From Picocystis sp. L7 (lineage: Eukaryota; Chlorophyta; Picocystophyceae; Picocystales; Picocystaceae): a stretch of DNA of 64,000 bases. This document shows, one piece after another, positions 61,411 to 64,000 of the stretch (its first letter is position 1; each line of letters starts with the position of its first letter). The notes beneath the pieces are model-generated. The model ran no database searches and was not told the origin of the DNA. It saw only the letters and a list, made by a program, of their open reading frames with translations. The position numbers were made by a program, and so were the translations under genes. The stretch spans positions 682,001 to 746,000 of the forward strand of contig QXJR01000003.1 in assembly GCA_020975725.1 (NCBI GenBank). Reading direction: 5' to 3'.

Positions 61411-62584
61411 GGTTACAGGCCGTGTATTGAGCATGGCATTCATGTTCTCTGGTGCACAAAGCTTCAACCAACAAATTGGCACGTGGGATACCAGCAGCGT
61501 GACAAGTATGCAAGGTATGTTCAAGACTGCTAGTCAGTTTAACCGAGGCATTGGTGAGTGGGATACCAGTAGTGTGAAGGATATGCAACATATGTTTGCT
61601 GGTGCTAGCAGCTTCAACCAGGACATCAGCAGCTGGGATACCAGCCAGGTGACCAAAATGAGTGGAATGTTCTACGGTGCTCAACGCTTCAACGCAGACA
61701 TTGGTACTTGGGACACAAGCCATGTGGTCTTCATGTCAGGAATGTTCAGTTGGGCCACGGCCTTTGGACATGACCTGTCACGATGGTGCCTACCCGTGAC
61801 TCAACTCGATTTCTTGAACTTTGCCCTCGGCAGTCAGCTCCAACCAGACCAGCTTCCAGTGTGGGGAACATGCTCTGGAGGAGTAGGCACTCTGCCTTCA
61901 CCTCCACCATCGCCACCGCCACTGCCACCTCTGCCCGATCTAACGGCTCCCTTGACGCTGTCCCGCTCGGTCCCTGCAGGTCCGTTTTCCAACGAGGAAG
62001 TGCTGAACCAGGATATCGTGTTTGCTTGCAAGGTGGTTTTCCCCACCATTGTGGAGGAGGATGTGATGTTGTTCAACCACGGAGCCAAAGGGAGAGGAAC
62101 CTGGGTGGGACTAGTGGCCGGCAATCCACCGATGCTGGTGGCGCGAGCAGGGGCAGGCACGGATCCCCCGGGACCAGGAACCGCCCGTCTAGAAACGGAA
62201 GAGTTTCCCTTGGATGGACAGGCACACGAGGTGGTGGTGGACATCCGCATCCGTGGTCCCGGTCGCATACGGGTGTACCTGGATGGTTCCTTGGTGGGCA
62301 CAGGCGTCTCTCCCAACGAGGAGCTTGACCGTGGCATGTTTTCCGGAGGCAGCAACCCGGCGTATGGGGAAGGGGGATCCACTCCTGCAGCGAAGACAAA
62401 TCGCGCTTGGCCTGGATATCCAGGATCCCTGCAATCGAACCTCAAGATCTTCGGAGGGGACAGTTGGTCAATGCGTGAGATATGGCTTTCGACATGCTTG
62501 ACTATGGTCAGAAACACAAGGTTTAGTAAAGTTTTGCCGTTCCTACTGTTCAGTGTGCCTGCCTATTTGCTCGTCCAAAGCTAG
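61411..62584 (+). CDS. BspA-like repeat / LamG-like surface protein, 5' end missing
   Basis: The frame is open from the LTR edge; the first ATG is at 61433, giving 383 residues. Four or more DUF285-type repeats ([20 protein letters not shown] and kin) fill about 1-125. A Pro/Ser linker ([12 protein letters not shown]) follows. A concanavalin/LamG-like beta domain covers about 180-345: [55 protein letters not shown] hydrophobic C-terminus ([15 protein letters not shown]) could be a membrane or GPI-type signal. These are secreted or wall-surface proteins in algae and protists. The repeat array starts in mid-unit at the LTR, so the gene has lost its 5' part. Confidence 0.75.
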
Positions 62585-63339
62585 CAAAAGTAGAATAGGA
62601 GTTTGTGCATGAGGTTTCTGCCAGTGGACCATGCACGTTGTCCAATGGATGGCTGCTTCGTTCTGATCTGAATGCCCACGTGTGACATGCGCTTGCAGTG
62701 GATGGAAGTGCAAGATTGCTTGAGGAATCCTAGCATGGGCGATGGATGGGCCAAGGGAAAGGGTCCACCTCTTTTGTGTGCATGTGAGTATTGAGAAGAG
62801 TTCATTGTGGAAGAAAGTAGCCGACCCGTTCCTTTTCCTATTCCTTTCTTCCACCCCCTTTGGGCTCTGTTAAGGATCCCTTTTTGGATGCCCCTCCGTC
62901 CCCCATCTGGATCCCACCGGGAACGGGAACGGGAATGAGGTAGCGAACGGGGTCTCGCGACATCCCTCGTTCCGACCCCGAGGGAGGTATCTAAGCCGCC
63001 CCGACCCCGACGAAGACGATGGAACGACGCGGTGCCGCCACGAGTTTCGCGCGCCCTGTTTGCGCCGATGGGCGCGTCGCGGGAATACGTGTCCTTTGTG
63101 TCGGGACCCGTTGTAACTTGACCGTGGACCCAACTGACCCCGAATCGTACCCACCCCGAACCGAACCGAACCGACCGTGGAGAAGCCCCTTTGGGCGGTT
63201 GTTGTCGTTTCGAGGAGAATTGATCCAAAACTCGGAAGACAAGCCTCTCGAGGCCTCCAGAGACTGGCGGAAGCCTCGTCTCGACCTTTCCTCCCATGCC
63301 GAGGCCACGAAGGGACTGTTGCGCCGAGCCCTCTCGAGA
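62585..63339. other. Region between BspA-like gene and DIRS-like fragment
   Basis: About 750 bp. It has a promoter-like block at 62,870-62,990 (ggatccc, cgggaacgggaacgggaatg) and a short gaaccgaaccgaaccgacc tandem near 63,157-63,175. An ATG at 63,019 opens a 154-codon frame that runs into the DIRS-like fragment and is not a convincing gene. Confidence 0.4.
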
Positions 63340-63745
63340 CACCTGTCTTGCCGAGGTTGTCCTTCGACGATGAGGAATATGCACTCCATGGCGAGGCTTT
63401 TGAGAGGTTCTCAATCATACTCAAGCCATTTACTTGGGACTTGTTTGCCTCGCCAAACAATGCCCAATGTCCGGCCTTCTTAACACGGGAGACCCATGCT
63501 CTCGCCCAAGAATGGGCTAGTCTTGGCAACCTATGGGCACACCCACCATGTTGCCTCATTGACTCCGTGATAGGCAAGCTGGAGGCCGAACCTAGAGCCC
63601 TTGTGACCATGATCACTCCGCATTGGCCAAAGGCTCCCTGGTTCCCTCGCTTGCAGCATCTCGCTACCTACCCGGAGGTACTAGGGAGGCATGAGGGAAT
63701 ATTCTCGGATGCCCGAGGAAGGCCCTTGCCTTCCCCTCACTGGGA
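63340..63745 (+). mobile_element. DIRS-like retroelement fragment (RNase H end)
   Basis: A fossil fragment: TWDLFASPNNAQCPAF, then ALAQEWASLGNLWAHPPCC, then a PHWPKAPWFP segment. This is the RNase H/C-terminal pol layout of DIRS-type retroelements. About 200 bp (63,536-63,740) match the minus-strand fragment at 53,691-53,922. Incomplete, with no recombinase or terminal repeats in view; broken. Confidence 0.6.
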
Positions 63746-64000
63746 CAGTAAGGGATAGTGTCGAATCAATTGAATTAAAGGCACAGAAACAGCAAGCGTT
63801 TCCCACACTGTCTCTCTCAAGGGGGGGTGCTGCATATGCTCAATATGCAGCAGAGTGGGGAAAAGGGGAAAATCGGGATTCCATCGGGGTGTCCAGAAGC
63901 AGCGCCGATCATGGCGCGGCTCGGGACAACATCGGACCCGCGCACAGGCGCACGAGTGATCAACGCGCACCTCTGCGCCGGCCCCTCGACACAGGATGAT
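63746..64000. other. Window end, unassigned
   Basis: 255 bp after the DIRS-like fragment, with a small inverted repeat gctgcatatgctcaatatgcagc near 63,830-63,852 cut short here to its arms gctgcatat/atatgcagc. No gene seen. Confidence 0.3.

Noticed and set aside
1-64000. CRISPR arrays, rRNA genes, bacterial operons
   Set aside because: No regularly spaced repeats or rRNA sequence; spliced genes show this is eukaryotic nuclear DNA.

Overview
The window is nuclear DNA from a compact eukaryotic genome, most likely a unicellular green alga or a close plant-lineage relative. The evidence is a set of plant-type genes. There is a KNOX homeodomain protein with KNOX, ELK and TALE segments, and a chloroplast MCE protein of the TGD2 type. 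There are also an m-type thioredoxin with a transit-like leader, an organelle-type RNase J, a FLY/Tul1-type membrane RING ligase and an algal-type arginine deiminase. Introns are few and short (81-177 nt, GT..AG), and genes lie about 2 kb apart. Several convergent pairs are separated by only 38-50 bp. The species cannot be named from sequence alone. All calls rest on reading motifs and splice sites by eye.

Layout: 0.1-2.4 kb has a reticulon and an LRR/hydrolase fusion. At 2.9-6.0 kb lies a tyrosine-recombinase gene between imperfect direct repeats. From 7.3 to 43.4 kb is a dense housekeeping block: J-protein, 6-phosphogluconate dehydrogenase, arginine deiminase, RNase J, Nudix hydrolase, thioredoxin m, V-ATPase B, RAB5IF-like, TGD2-like, RPL13, RPS16, Tul1/FLY-like, PPWD1, SEC6, a CBS protein, KNOX, malate dehydrogenase, a CHD3/Mi-2-type remodeller and NDUFAF7. 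A 2.9 kb gene-poor AT-richer stretch follows, then LETM1, TAF8, FCF1 and an uncharacterised protein.

The right end (53.7-64.0 kb) is mobile-element territory. A young Ty3/gypsy-type LTR retroelement (53,923-61,410, minus strand) has two 582-bp LTRs that differ at one position by eye. It carries a C5-cytosine DNA methyltransferase domain between RNase H and integrase, which is the most striking feature of the window. Its right LTR abuts a 5'-truncated BspA-like/LamG-like gene. Fragments of a DIRS-like element lie in inverted orientation on either side.

Many genes are arranged head-to-head and share short promoters: V-ATPase B/RAB5IF, RPL13/RPS16, SEC6/CBS, CHD/NDUFAF7 and 6PGDH/arginine deiminase. 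Their 5' flanks repeatedly contain TTCGAA palindromes, TTCGAAAGGGA words and GGATCC-rich blocks that look like a family of promoter-associated motifs.
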